Source: Enterovibrio norvegicus FF-33
GTDB lineage: Bacteria > Pseudomonadota > Gammaproteobacteria > Enterobacterales > Vibrionaceae
DNA: 46,759 nt
Reading direction: 5' to 3'
Assembly (NCBI RefSeq): GCF_000286835.2
Contig: NZ_AJYD02000031.1
Span: 1 to 46,759 of the forward strand
A program made the translations under genes and the position numbers. Positions 26,404 to 34,723 of this stretch are shown piece by piece. Position 1 is the first letter of the stretch. Each line of letters starts with the position of its first letter. The notes beneath the pieces are model-generated. The model was not told the DNA's origin, searched no databases, and saw only the letters and a list, made by a program, of their open reading frames with translations.

Positions 26404-27112
26404 ATGTGAAGTAACGTCAGTGTCGTCACTGACCAATAACACCTATCGAATTTTATTAAAGCCTGAGCAGCCTGTGAGCTACAAAGCGGGTCAATACCTG
26501 CTAGCGGTGATGGGTGAGAAAGACAAGCGTCCATTCTCGATTGCCAGCAGCCCATGCCGTCAAAATGGCCATGAGCTTGAATTGCACATTGGTGCAGCAG
26601 AAGAAAATGCCTATGCTATGGATGTGGTGAAAGCGGCTCAAGCTGCGCTAGAAAAAGGGGATGACTCCTTTTTGATTGAAGCGCCGCACGGTGAAGCTTG
26701 GCTTCGTCAAGAACGCCAACGCCCATTAGTTTTGATTGCGGGTGGTACAGGTTTTTCTTACGTGCGTAGCATGTTGGATCATTGTCTGAGCCAAGGCTTC
26801 AAGCAGCCGATTTTCCTTTATTGGGGCGGACGTGATATCAGTCAGCTTTATGCCAATGATGAAATGGAAGCGTTGGCACTGAAAAATAGCCTACTGACTT
26901 ACATTCCTGTGGTGGAAAACACACCGCAAGGTTGGGTTGGCAAAGAAGGCAATGTGTTGCAAGCCGTGATGGAAGACTTCGTGTCGTTGTCAGCCTATGA
27001 CGTGTATATCGCGGGTCGCTTTGAAATGGCGGGTGCGGCACGCGAAATGTTCTGCACCGAACGTGGCGCAGAGCGTGACCACTTGTTTGGCGATGCGTTT
27101 GCATTTCTATAA
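26393..27112 (+). CDS. fre: NAD(P)H-flavin reductase
   Basis: A 239-residue ferredoxin-NADP-reductase-fold enzyme that reduces free flavins with NAD(P)H, close to E. coli Fre along its length. Visible motifs are RPFSIAS in the flavin-binding region, IPHGEAWL-like APHGEAWL, the nucleotide-binding [19 protein letters not shown], and the C-terminal YIAGRFEMA ... LFGDAFAFL. The longest open frame begins at 26276, but the ATG at 26393 has GAGGAAAG immediately upstream and matches the family start. It follows ubiD and a ferredoxin gene; ubiD-fre is the E. coli order without the ferredoxin. Reduced flavin supplied by Fre could also feed UbiX and thereby UbiD. Confidence 0.95.
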   Translation: MTIKCEVTSVSSLTNNTYRILLKPEQPVSYKAGQYLLAVMGEKDKRPFSIASSPCRQNGHELELHIGAAEENAYAMDVVKAAQAALEKGDDSFLIEAPHGEAWLRQERQRPLVLIAGGTGFSYVRSMLDHCLSQGFKQPIFLYWGGRDISQLYANDEMEALALKNSLLTYIPVVENTPQGWVGKEGNVLQAVMEDFVSLSAYDVYIAGRFEMAGAAREMFCTERGAERDHLFGDAFAFL

Positions 27113-27132
27113 CGTAGCTTCGCTAAGCCGAT

Positions 27133-27161
27133 AAAAAAACCGCCAATCTGGCGGTTTTTTT
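27133..27161. terminator. Bidirectional terminator after fre
   Basis: An A7 run and CCGCCA pair with TGGCGG and a T7 run around a short loop. It ends the ubiD-fdx-fre message and also the converging minus-strand transporter gene. Confidence 0.92.
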
Positions 27162-27163
27162 AT

Positions 27164-28045
27164 TTATGCGTGAGTGTGGTTAGACGCCAATATTTTCTTT
27201 TTCACCCAAGTTTCATTGAGCCAGAGCGAGGCCAAAATCACTGCGCCCCCCATCGTAAGTGTCCCCAGATCCGCATCGCGGTTCCAGATGAGCACATTGA
27301 CCACAATACCTGCTGGTACCAGCACATTGTTCATCACTGCCAGTGCGCCAGCATTGACGAGTGTCGCTCCCTTGTTCCACAAGAAATAGCCCAAGCCTGA
27401 TGCCACAGTACCAAGGTAAATCAAAATCCCCCATTGCAGCGATGTGGTGGGCAGCTTGTCTGTGTTGCCGAGCAGTAGAAATGCAGGCAAAGCCACACAC
27501 AATGCGCCAAGATAAAACAGGCCAAACACCGTGTGTTGCGGCACGTCTGTCTCTGTGCGTTCCATCAAGAATTTATAACTGACCTGGCCAATGGCAAAAC
27601 AGAGGTTTGCACCCTGAACAATCAAGAAACCCAGCATAAAGTTTGGATTCACCGACGCGAACTTGATCATTACCGCGCCAAGCACGGCCAGTGCAGCTGT
27701 CATCAGATACCAGGGAGAGAAACGGCGATGCAGTAAATCATACGTCAGCGTGACATAGACGGGCGTGAATACCGTGAAAAGGAGTACTTCTGGTACAGAG
27801 AGATATAAAAAGGATTGGTAGTAGAAGCAATACATGAGGCCAAGCTGAATGCCACCAATGGCCATTAACTTGAGCATGAGCGGACGAGGTACACCTTTGA
27901 GGCGTAAAAATGGCAGAAAAACCACCGCCGCCAACGCCACCCGGGTAACGACTGAAAACCAAGCATCGACCTGTCCGGCAAGGTAAACGCCAATTAAGCT
28001 GAAAGAAAAAGCCCATAAGAGGGTAATAAACGCGAGGTATCCCAT
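27164..28045 (-). CDS. EamA/DMT-family transporter
   Basis: A 293-residue inner-membrane protein of the drug/metabolite transporter superfamily. About ten hydrophobic helices can be seen, arranged as the two five-helix EamA halves. The N-terminus MGYLAFITLLWAFSFSLIG is the usual first EamA helix with its Trp-Ala-x-Ser/Asn motif, and a basic C-terminal tail (WVKKK) follows the last helix. The open frame extends to 28099 with a TTG start; the ATG at 28045, with GGAT just upstream, is preferred. Such proteins export or import amino acids, carboxylates or amines, and the substrate cannot be inferred. It is transcribed alone, and 103 bp separate it from uspA upstream. Confidence 0.86.
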   Translation of the reverse strand: MGYLAFITLLWAFSFSLIGVYLAGQVDAWFSVVTRVALAAVVFLPFLRLKGVPRPLMLKLMAIGGIQLGLMYCFYYQSFLYLSVPEVLLFTVFTPVYVTLTYDLLHRRFSPWYLMTAALAVLGAVMIKFASVNPNFMLGFLIVQGANLCFAIGQVSYKFLMERTETDVPQHTVFGLFYLGALCVALPAFLLLGNTDKLPTTSLQWGILIYLGTVASGLGYFLWNKGATLVNAGALAVMNNVLVPAGIVVNVLIWNRDADLGTLTMGGAVILASLWLNETWVKKKILASNHTHA

Positions 28046-28148
28046 AACGATCCATATTTGGTAAGAAACTGCCGCAGAGTGTACCGGAAATTGCGTCAAT
28101 AGGTAGGGGTCGAGACTCTGGACAGATCAGCGTACTTGGCGTGTGCGA

Positions 28149-28574
28149 TCAGCTTGGTAGCGGCACCATCAGCATGTCGACAGGGGTTTTATTGATCAGT
28201 TGTTTGGCGGACGAAATTAACGCACTCCAAAAATCTTGATGATGACCACAAATGACGAGATCAATGCCGAAATGGCCGATAGATTCGGTGATCTCCTCAG
28301 CTAAGTCACCACTGGCGACCAACGTATGAGTGACGGGAATATCCACGTGTTTTGCCAGCGTGTTCAGTTGCGCCTGCGCTTCATCAATAATGTGGTTGCG
28401 CGTTTCCACCAGATTGACGTCTATCAGGCCTGTGTAGAGTTGCGCGTAGTTGACGTCGATGTGGATCAGTGACAGTTTTGCTCCGAGGGGTTTAGCCAGA
28501 TCAGCGCCTTTTTGAACCAGTGCTTCGCTGTCGGCAGAAAGATCGACCGCCACCAGAATGTGTTTATAACCCAT
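28149..28574 (-). CDS. uspA: Universal stress protein A
   Basis: A 141-residue cytoplasmic stress protein very close to E. coli UspA: it begins MGYKHILVAVDLSADSEALV and contains the diagnostic DVNYAQLYTGLIDVNL and DLVICGHHQDFWS. The UspA subgroup lacks the ATP-binding G-2x-G-9x-G-S/T loop; the C-terminal LISSAKQLINKTPVDMLMVP fits that. AGGAG stands 7-8 bp upstream of the start. It is divergent from ftnA with uspB beyond, a grouping known from Vibrio; in E. coli uspA and uspB are also neighbours. Expression on growth arrest or stress is expected from the family. Confidence 0.96.
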   Translation of the reverse strand: MGYKHILVAVDLSADSEALVQKGADLAKPLGAKLSLIHIDVNYAQLYTGLIDVNLVETRNHIIDEAQAQLNTLAKHVDIPVTHTLVASGDLAEEITESIGHFGIDLVICGHHQDFWSALISSAKQLINKTPVDMLMVPLPS

Positions 28575-28862
28575 AGCCTGACTCCTGAATAAACCGTAAA
28601 ACGATACCCAATCCTCATCAATATTAGTGGAGTTTCCTTCGCAATGTATGGCGTCGTTTGCTCAGCTGATGGGGACTTTTGGATATATTCGTCATGAACA
28701 TCAATCAAAAACTAGCATTGTCTCCAAAACAAGACTGTTGCAGAGATCCCAATGCCGATGTGTGCTTGGTGAACGTGTTACTACAGATCGACTGACGGGG
28801 TTGAATTAACGTTCACCGACAGACAAAATGACTCTCAGATTGAATAGAAGGGAAACAATAGC
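28575..28862. promoter_or_regulatory. Divergent uspA/ftnA control region
   Basis: A 288-bp region that should carry the promoters of uspA and ftnA. I find no strong -35/-10 pair and no clear Fur box. A 60-codon open frame inside it has no ribosome-binding site or recognisable product and is not annotated. Confidence 0.45.
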
Positions 28863-29390
28863 ATGCTAGCAAAACCCATGATTGAGCAACTGAATGCGCA
28901 GATTAATTTGGAGTTTTTTTCATCAAACCTATACTTACAAATGAGTGCATGGTGTGAAGACAAAGGATTTGAGGGTGCAGCGCAGTTTATGCGTAAGCAT
29001 GCGCAAGAAGAAATGGAGCACATGCAGCGTCTATTCACCTACGTGAGTGAGACCGGTGCGATGCCGATATTGGGCACGATTGAAGCGCCTCGCCACCATT
29101 TTGAATCGCTTGGTGAAGTGTTTCGTGAAACGTACAAACATGAGCAGCTCATTACTGAGAAAATTAATCATTTGGCACACGTCGCGTTCACTACGCAGGA
29201 CTATTCTACATTTAGTTTCTTGCAGTGGTATGTCGCTGAACAACACGAAGAAGAAAAGATCTTCAAGAGTGTGATTGACAAGATTGAACTGGTAGGGGAA
29301 GACGGAAAAGCCCTTTTCTTCATTGATAAAGATTTGGCAGAAATGGCCAAACAAGCACCCACTTCTGTGATGGATAGCCCTGTGGCTTAA
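28863..29390 (+). CDS. ftnA: Non-heme ferritin
   Basis: A 175-residue bacterial ferritin that oxidises and stores iron in 24-subunit shells. The four-helix ferritin fold is evident: helix [22 protein letters not shown] with ligand Glu, helix B with [11 protein letters not shown] (the E-x2-H ferroxidase motif), and helix D with [12 protein letters not shown]. There is no heme-ligand methionine pattern of bacterioferritin, and the length is like FtnA. The AGGGAAAC upstream of the ATG acts as ribosome-binding site. It lies between uspA and uspB, as in Vibrio cholerae as far as I recall. Confidence 0.95.
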   Translation: MLAKPMIEQLNAQINLEFFSSNLYLQMSAWCEDKGFEGAAQFMRKHAQEEMEHMQRLFTYVSETGAMPILGTIEAPRHHFESLGEVFRETYKHEQLITEKINHLAHVAFTTQDYSTFSFLQWYVAEQHEEEKIFKSVIDKIELVGEDGKALFFIDKDLAEMAKQAPTSVMDSPVA

Positions 29391-29446
29391 GACGCATACT
29401 ACGTCTTCGCTCGGGCTTCCCTTAGGCAACAATGGGAGATGAGACC

Positions 29447-29785
29447 ATGAGCGGAGACGCCTTAATTATCGCGATTTTCTTTGTTACGCTGGCGAACATC
29501 CTGCGTTATGTGAGTTCACTTCGTGTTTTACTCGTGATGATGCGAGAAGCCAACCCACTGCTGTACCAGCAAATGACGCGTGGCAATAATTTCTTTTCTT
29601 CCCAAGGAGATATCAGCCGACAAAAGCGGTTATATCATTACATTCGAAGCCAAGAATATCTTCATCACCACGACACGGCTTTTATTGCCAAGTGCAACAA
29701 AGTCAGACACTTGTTTATTTTATCGACCGCCCTTGTACTCGCTTTGGTTGTTTCACTCTTTTTTGTGGCGTTCGCAGGTCTTTAA
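29447..29785 (+). CDS. uspB: Universal stress protein B
   Basis: A 112-residue inner-membrane protein like E. coli UspB. It has an N-terminal helix, a central polar part with the family signatures RYVSSLRVLLVMMR, PLLYQQ and YIRSQEYLHHHD, and a C-terminal helix. In E. coli it is sigma-S dependent and involved in ethanol tolerance in stationary phase. Start chosen at the ATG with GGGAGATGAG upstream; the frame could extend five codons. It follows ftnA at 56 bp. Confidence 0.93.
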   Translation: MSGDALIIAIFFVTLANILRYVSSLRVLLVMMREANPLLYQQMTRGNNFFSSQGDISRQKRLYHYIRSQEYLHHHDTAFIAKCNKVRHLFILSTALVLALVVSLFFVAFAGL

Positions 29786-29857
29786 GTTTTTTCTTTGTAA
29801 ACACTGAAGCGACTAACAAAGTCGAAGCGCTGGCCTAACGAAGGCTCTTAGCAAAAA

Positions 29858-29891
29858 TCAAAAAACGCTGGCAGTTGTCAGCGTTTTTTTT
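29858..29891 (+). terminator. Rho-independent terminator after uspB
   Basis: AAAAAACGCTG and CAGCGTTTTTTT form an inverted repeat around an 8-nt loop (GCAGTTGT), ending in an extended T-run. It closes the ftnA-uspB unit. Confidence 0.88.
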
Positions 29892-29957
29892 GTTACCCTC
29901 GACACCAATAATTCAAAGACCTAAAACCAAAATACCTGACGATAAGGGGTGAGCGAC

Positions 29958-31082
29958 GTGGATCGATTCATGGCGTGGTGGCATTCGAGTTCTCAAAGCA
30001 TCAATTTAGAATGGGTAGAACACATTGCCGTGTTGTTGGCGATGGCAGCATTTGCCTGGTTAGTGTGGCACGTCGTCTTTGGACGTTTGGTCGCGATTTC
30101 TCAAAAGACCAAAACCGAGTGGGACACCATTTTACTGCAAACAGTGAGCACGCCTATTAGCGTGTTGATATGGCTATGGCCATCGAGTTATGTGCTCGAC
30201 AGCCTGTTAGCAGCCACGGCGAAAGTGAGTGAAAGCTGGCTGGTGGTGTCGCGTCGGGTGCTTGTTTTTGCAGTCATCCTTTGGATATTGCTGCGTTTAG
30301 TTAATCGCATAGAAGCGTATTTGATGAAATCCGATACGCGCGACCAAACCACGGTGTCTGCGATGGGGCATATACTGCGCTTGTTATTAGCCGTCGTGGG
30401 CGTATTAACGGCGCTACAAGCATTTGGTATTAGCCTGACAGGTCTTCTCACCTTTGGTGGTGTTGGTGGCCTTATCGTGGGTTTAGCAGCCAAAGATTTA
30501 TTGTCTAACTTCTTCGGGGGGCTGATGATTTATTTCGATCGGCCTTTCAGTGTGGGCGATTGGATTAGCTCTCCTGATCGCAACATCGAAGGCACGGTAG
30601 AGCGCATCGGTATGCGAATGACCATGATCCGTAGCTTTGAAAGCCGCCCTTTGTATGTGCCGAACTCGGTATTTAGCAGCATTGTGGTGTTGAATCCTTC
30701 GCGCATGCAACATCGCCGCATCAACGAAACCATTGGCCTTCGCTATAAAGACGCCGACAAAATGGCGGCCATTGTGACGGATGTGAAAGCGATGCTCGAG
30801 ACCCATCCCGACATTGAACAGCGGTCGACCTTGATGGTGAATTTTGATGCCTTTGCAGGCTCGTCGCTTAACTTCTTTATTTATGCCTTCACCAAAACCA
30901 TCAATTGGTCCCGCTATCACGAAGTGAAGCAGGATGTAATGCTGAAAATTGTCGATATTGTTCATGCACATGGTGCAGACTTCGCGTTCCCATCGCGCAC
31001 CATCAGCTTTGATAAAGACGAGATGACTGAAGCTGCCATTCCCGTGCCTGAGGCTATCCAAGCAGCATCGAACAAGCACTGA
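29958..31082 (+). CDS. MscS-family mechanosensitive ion channel
   Basis: A 374-residue membrane channel of the MscS superfamily that opens under membrane tension to release solutes during osmotic downshock. Several N-terminal helices lead to the pore-lining TM3 segment TGLLTFGGVGGLIVGLAAKD followed by LLSNFFGGLMIYFDRPFSVGDWI, the best-conserved MscS region, then the cytoplasmic beta domain (EGTVERIGMRMTMIRSFE) and alpha/beta domain. It resembles the medium-size YbdG/YnaI group more than MscS itself. The ORF begins at a GTG at 29949, but that codon overlaps the AAGGGG ribosome-binding site; the GTG at 29958 is spaced 8 bp from it and is preferred. ATG 29970 is another option. Confidence 0.93.
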   Translation: MDRFMAWWHSSSQSINLEWVEHIAVLLAMAAFAWLVWHVVFGRLVAISQKTKTEWDTILLQTVSTPISVLIWLWPSSYVLDSLLAATAKVSESWLVVSRRVLVFAVILWILLRLVNRIEAYLMKSDTRDQTTVSAMGHILRLLLAVVGVLTALQAFGISLTGLLTFGGVGGLIVGLAAKDLLSNFFGGLMIYFDRPFSVGDWISSPDRNIEGTVERIGMRMTMIRSFESRPLYVPNSVFSSIVVLNPSRMQHRRINETIGLRYKDADKMAAIVTDVKAMLETHPDIEQRSTLMVNFDAFAGSSLNFFIYAFTKTINWSRYHEVKQDVMLKIVDIVHAHGADFAFPSRTISFDKDEMTEAAIPVPEAIQAASNKH

Positions 31083-31172
31083 ATCAGACAACACACTGGC
31101 TCAAGCGGATCTGGGCGGCTACAATGCCGCCCTATTTAATGCAGATCGTTGTTAAAGCAGTAGAGTGAAGAG

Positions 31173-32357
31173 ATGAAGCAAGTTGATGTAGTGATCATTG
31201 GCGCAGGTGCAGCAGGCTTGATGTGTGCCGCGCAAGCGGGTAAGCGCGGTCGTTCCGTGCTGGTGGTCGATAACGGCAAAAAACCAGGACGGAAGATTCT
31301 GATCTCCGGCGGTGGTCGTTGCAACTTCACTAACTACGACGTAACGGCATCTAACTTCGTCTGTGGCAATCCGCATTTTGCTAAGTCCGCCCTGGCGCAA
31401 TACAGCCAGTGGGATTTCTTTTCCATGATTAACGAGTACGGCATTGCATGGGAAGAGCGTGAGCACGGCCAGCTATTTTGCATCGACTCGGCGAAAGATA
31501 TCGTCGAAATGCTGCTAAAAGAGTGCGATATGCCCAATGTCGAACAACGCTATCGTTGCGATGTGCATAGCATTGAGAAAAACGAAGACGGCTTCACATT
31601 AAAACTCGATACCGACACGGTAGCGTGCCAGTCATTGGTGGTGGCAACCGGTGGGCTATCGATGCCCAAGCTCGGCGCAACCCCATTCGGTTACCACATT
31701 GCAGAGCAGTTTGGCTTGAAGCGCATACCGACCACCGCAGGCCTAGTGCCATTCACTTTGCACGACAAAGACAAGGCTGCGTTTGCTGATTTGTCTGGTA
31801 TTGCCATTCCGGTCACCATCACGTCAGAAAATGATGTGACCTTTAAAGAGAACCTACTGTTTACCCATCGTGGTTTGTCTGGCCCTGTGGTGTTGCAGAT
31901 AAGTTCATACTGGGTGCCCGGCGAGAAAGTCACGGTGAACTTGTTGCCGGATTTAGATCTGGCTGACACCATCAACGCGATGCGTGACAAACATCCGGCG
32001 CAGAGCCTGAAAAACAGCTTGTCACGATTGCTTCCAAAGCGTTTGGTCGAAGCCATGATCACACGCGGTGATATCGAAGATAAGCCGCTCAAGCAGCTCA
32101 ACCCCAAAGAGATTGCGTCGCTGGCGGATTATCTGCACCAGTGGAATATCGCCCCGAACGGCACAGAAGGCTATCGCACGGCGGAAGTCACGCTGGGCGG
32201 CGTGGATACTGATGAACTTTCTTCAAAAACCATGGAAACGAAAAAGGTCTCAGGGCTATATTTTGTCGGCGAAGTGATGGATGTGTCTGGCTGGCTGGGG
32301 GGGTACAACTTCCAGTGGGCATGGAGTTCCGGCTGGGTTGCAGGGCAGAATGTGTGA
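31173..32357 (+). CDS. yhiN: FAD-dependent oxidoreductase YhiN (HI0933 family)
   Basis: A 394-residue flavoprotein of the HI0933/BaiN family. Visible are the N-terminal Rossmann motif IIGAGAAGLMCAAQAGKRG, the family signature GRKILISGGGRCNFTN, a second GG doublet VATGGLSMPKLGAT, and the C-terminal FAD-contact YFVGEVMDVSGWLGGYN. The biochemical role of YhiN itself is not established. It lies near uspB and uspA, as it does in E. coli (yhiN-pitA-uspB-uspA), but here an MscS-type gene takes the place of pitA. Confidence 0.9.
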   Translation: MKQVDVVIIGAGAAGLMCAAQAGKRGRSVLVVDNGKKPGRKILISGGGRCNFTNYDVTASNFVCGNPHFAKSALAQYSQWDFFSMINEYGIAWEEREHGQLFCIDSAKDIVEMLLKECDMPNVEQRYRCDVHSIEKNEDGFTLKLDTDTVACQSLVVATGGLSMPKLGATPFGYHIAEQFGLKRIPTTAGLVPFTLHDKDKAAFADLSGIAIPVTITSENDVTFKENLLFTHRGLSGPVVLQISSYWVPGEKVTVNLLPDLDLADTINAMRDKHPAQSLKNSLSRLLPKRLVEAMITRGDIEDKPLKQLNPKEIASLADYLHQWNIAPNGTEGYRTAEVTLGGVDTDELSSKTMETKKVSGLYFVGEVMDVSGWLGGYNFQWAWSSGWVAGQNV

Positions 32358-32471
32358 TTAGCAGTAAGTAAATGAAAGACTTGAATCGAGGTCTGGCGCT
32401 TCCACTTTTAGGGGGAGGCTGACCTCGGGCTTAGTGCGCAAAATTTATTCTCTAAACGATAAAAATAAACC

Positions 32472-32685
32472 TTTACAAAAATAGGCGTTCGAGTATTATT
32501 CACCTCGCTCTGTTGAACAGGGTTATTAATGAAAGACGTAAAAGTAAAAGTAAAAATTCAGTTTGCCTTCCAATTGTTGTGCCCTCTGTGTTTCCCTTAG
32601 CTTCATCGTAACATTCAATAATTCAAGCTTTCAGTGCATCGCATTTTTGCGAAATTTTTTATGAATTAATATTAAGGGACACATT
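32472..32685 (+). promoter_or_regulatory. Promoter and long leader of the cold-shock gene
   Basis: TTTACA (32472-32477) and TATTAT (32494-32499) are 16 bp apart, a good sigma-70 promoter. Transcription would start near 32506 and give a 5' untranslated leader of about 180 nt before the cold-shock gene. cspA-type genes in E. coli have a leader of similar length that refolds at low temperature to expose the start. The upstream part, 32358-32471, holds nothing I can identify. Confidence 0.6.
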
Positions 32686-32898
32686 ATGTCTAACAAAACA
32701 ACTGGTCTAGTAAAATGGTTTAACGAAGAGAAAGGTTTTGGTTTTATTACTCAAGACAACGGCGGTGCTGACGTATTCGTTCACTTCCGTGCTATCGCTT
32801 CTGAAGGCTTCAAAACTCTGGCTGAAGGCCAAAAAGTATCTTTCGAAGTTGAGCAAGGCCAAAAAGGCCCACAAGCTGCTAACGTAGTAGCTCTGTAA
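32686..32898 (+). CDS. Cold-shock protein, CspA family
   Basis: A 70-residue single-strand nucleic-acid-binding protein made of one cold-shock domain. It has the RNP1 motif KGFGFI and RNP2 motif VFVHF, the [10 protein letters not shown] surface and the normal CspA length. It acts as an RNA chaperone and anti-terminator at low temperature. GGGACAC upstream and the long leader are typical of cold-inducible family members. Codon use is heavily biased to highly expressed codons. Which csp paralogue it is cannot be decided without the other genomic copies. Confidence 0.94.
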
Positions 32899-32911
32899 TT
32901 TCGAAAGAAGA

Positions 32912-32943
32912 GCGCAGGTGGTTATCCATCTGCGTTTTTTTTC
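32912..32943 (+). terminator. Rho-independent terminator of the cold-shock gene
   Basis: CGCAGGTGG (32913-32921) pairs with CCATCTGCG (32926-32934) around TTAT with one G-T pair, followed by a T8 run. Confidence 0.9.
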
Positions 32944-33173
32944 GCCTGCAATAAATCGTTCTCGCTCTAAGCCTTCTATTTACAACTCTTTTCTAGATTA
33001 CAATCACTCTCCAAAAATATCAGCACTGCAATTTATCATCACATCCCGTGCTTAATGATGCCTGCATGACGTTACATTTACGTTTTATTTCACATTCTTG
33101 AATATATTTTAAAAAATAAATCACACATGTTTCATGTGGCGCGATTTGTTATTTTTAAATTTTGTAGATTTTG
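32943..33173. other. AT-rich intergenic spacer with a 15-bp palindrome
   Basis: No gene is visible between the converging cold-shock and aldehyde dehydrogenase genes. At 33124-33138 lies a perfect inverted repeat CACATG-TTT-CATGTG. No transcription unit starts next to it, so it may be a chance repeat or a protein-binding site of unknown purpose. Confidence 0.4.
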
Positions 33174-33207
33174 AAAAAGGCGCCACGTAATAGCAGCGCC
33201 TTTTTTT
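33174..33207 (-). terminator. Terminator of the aldehyde dehydrogenase gene
   Basis: AAAAAGGCGC (33174-33183) pairs with GCGCCTTTTT (33196-33205) around a 12-nt loop. Symmetric A and T runs make it usable in either direction. It abuts the stop codon of the minus-strand gene. Confidence 0.85.
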
Positions 33208-34648
33208 ATCGCAAAAACAACGTGAACATGATCTTTTGCCACCATTTTCCATACGGCGGTGTCATCAGCTTGCCGGGGTTGAACTTGCCTCGGCTGAGCA
33301 CGGTTTTGGCATGGCTGAAAGTGCGGAAGCCTTCGATGCCGTGGTAGTGACCTAAACCAGATGGACCTACGCCGCCAAAAGGTGCGTCATCGACGGCAAC
33401 CTGGGTAATGGTGTCATTAACGGCGATAGAGCCTGAGTGCGTGTGTCGGATGACATGACGCTTGAAATCTTCATCAAAGGACATCAAATACAGGGCTAAT
33501 GGTCGCGGCATGTTTCGAATGATCGTGAGCACATCCTGCACATCGTGATATGTGATAATGGGCAGCAAGGGGCCGAAGATTTCTTGCTGCATGATGACGC
33601 TGTCTGCGGGCGGGTTGATCACCAGGTGAAGCGCCATTTTTCGTGTTGCAGGCAGTATGGCTTCTTCACTCAGCGGGATAACTGTGACGCCATGCTTTTG
33701 TGCATCATCAATCAAAGACTCCAGTCTGGCGAATTGGCGGTCATTGATAATGGCCGTGCGATCATCGCTTTGAATACCCTCGGGGTAGGCGGCCTTCCAT
33801 TGAGCGCGAAGCGCTTCGACGACATCATCCAGTTTATCTTCATGAACATAAAGATGGTCGGGGGCGACGCAGATTTGCCCAGCATTGAGGTTTTTGCCAA
33901 ACAACAGACGCTCCGCCGCGATCTCGGGAGCAATGTCGGGGGCAATAATCACGGGGGATTTCCCGCCTAACTCTAGCGTGACAGGTGTGAGGTTTGCGGA
34001 AGCGGCTTCCATCACTTTTTTGCCCACTTCGGTCGAGCCAGTAAACAGCAGGTGATCGAAAGGCAGCTTGGTGAATGCGGTTGCCACCGCGACATCGCCT
34101 TCAATGACACTCACTTTGTCTTCAGAAAACGCCTCTCTGAGCATGGTTTTGACAACCTGATTGGTGAGTGGCGTGAATTCACTCATCTTGAGCATCACGC
34201 GGTTGCCCGCCGCGATAGCTGTCATCAAAGGGATCAGGCTTAAGGTGATCGGGAAGTTCCATGGCACGATGATGCCGACAACGCCAAGTGGCTGATAATG
34301 AATTTCAACCTTGGCGGGGGCGAGCAAAAGACCGGTGGACCGGCGCGAAGGTTTCATCCAGCGCTTGAGCTTGCGCTTGGTATAACGAAGCATCTGAAAG
34401 CACGGCATGATGTCTGCCATCAGGGTGTCGGTGCGACTGCGATGACCATAATCTTGCGATAATGCGTCAACTAACGCGTCGGTATGGATTTTCAGTACGC
34501 GCTGCAGGCGAGTTAAGTCTTCAATGCGCTCGGCATAGTCAATGTCAGGGATTTGTTTACCCAATTCGGTCAGCTTAGAAAACTGTGTTTCTAAGGCATT
34601 TATCTGCTGTTCAAGCGGCGTATTGGCCGCCATTGATACCACGGTCAT
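33206..34648 (-). CDS. Coniferyl aldehyde dehydrogenase-like NAD(P)+ aldehyde dehydrogenase
   Basis: A 480-residue class 3-like aldehyde dehydrogenase that oxidises aldehydes to acids. Conserved catalytic parts are PWNFP with Asn131, the general base in LELGGKSP (Glu226), and the nucleophile in GQICVAPD (Cys260). The C-terminal hydrophobic tail (WWQKIMFTLFLR) is like that of membrane-associated fatty-aldehyde or coniferyl aldehyde dehydrogenases. The ORF extends to 34711, but the ATG at 34648 has AGGA nine bases upstream. No adjacent gene suggests the substrate, so coniferyl aldehyde is a family label, not an assignment; long-chain aliphatic aldehydes are equally likely. Confidence 0.88.
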   Translation of the reverse strand: MTVVSMAANTPLEQQINALETQFSKLTELGKQIPDIDYAERIEDLTRLQRVLKIHTDALVDALSQDYGHRSRTDTLMADIMPCFQMLRYTKRKLKRWMKPSRRSTGLLLAPAKVEIHYQPLGVVGIIVPWNFPITLSLIPLMTAIAAGNRVMLKMSEFTPLTNQVVKTMLREAFSEDKVSVIEGDVAVATAFTKLPFDHLLFTGSTEVGKKVMEAASANLTPVTLELGGKSPVIIAPDIAPEIAAERLLFGKNLNAGQICVAPDHLYVHEDKLDDVVEALRAQWKAAYPEGIQSDDRTAIINDRQFARLESLIDDAQKHGVTVIPLSEEAILPATRKMALHLVINPPADSVIMQQEIFGPLLPIITYHDVQDVLTIIRNMPRPLALYLMSFDEDFKRHVIRHTHSGSIAVNDTITQVAVDDAPFGGVGPSGLGHYHGIEGFRTFSHAKTVLSRGKFNPGKLMTPPYGKWWQKIMFTLFLR

Positions 34649-34723
34649 GTTTGTGCGTCCTGTGAGCGATATCTGTTTCATAACAGTAAAGTCAGACTTG
34701 CCGGCTTGCAAGTCTTAGGTGCG

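Noticed and set aside
28627-28809. 60-codon open frame between uspA and ftnA
   Set aside because: No ribosome-binding site, no recognisable product, and it lies in the divergent control region.
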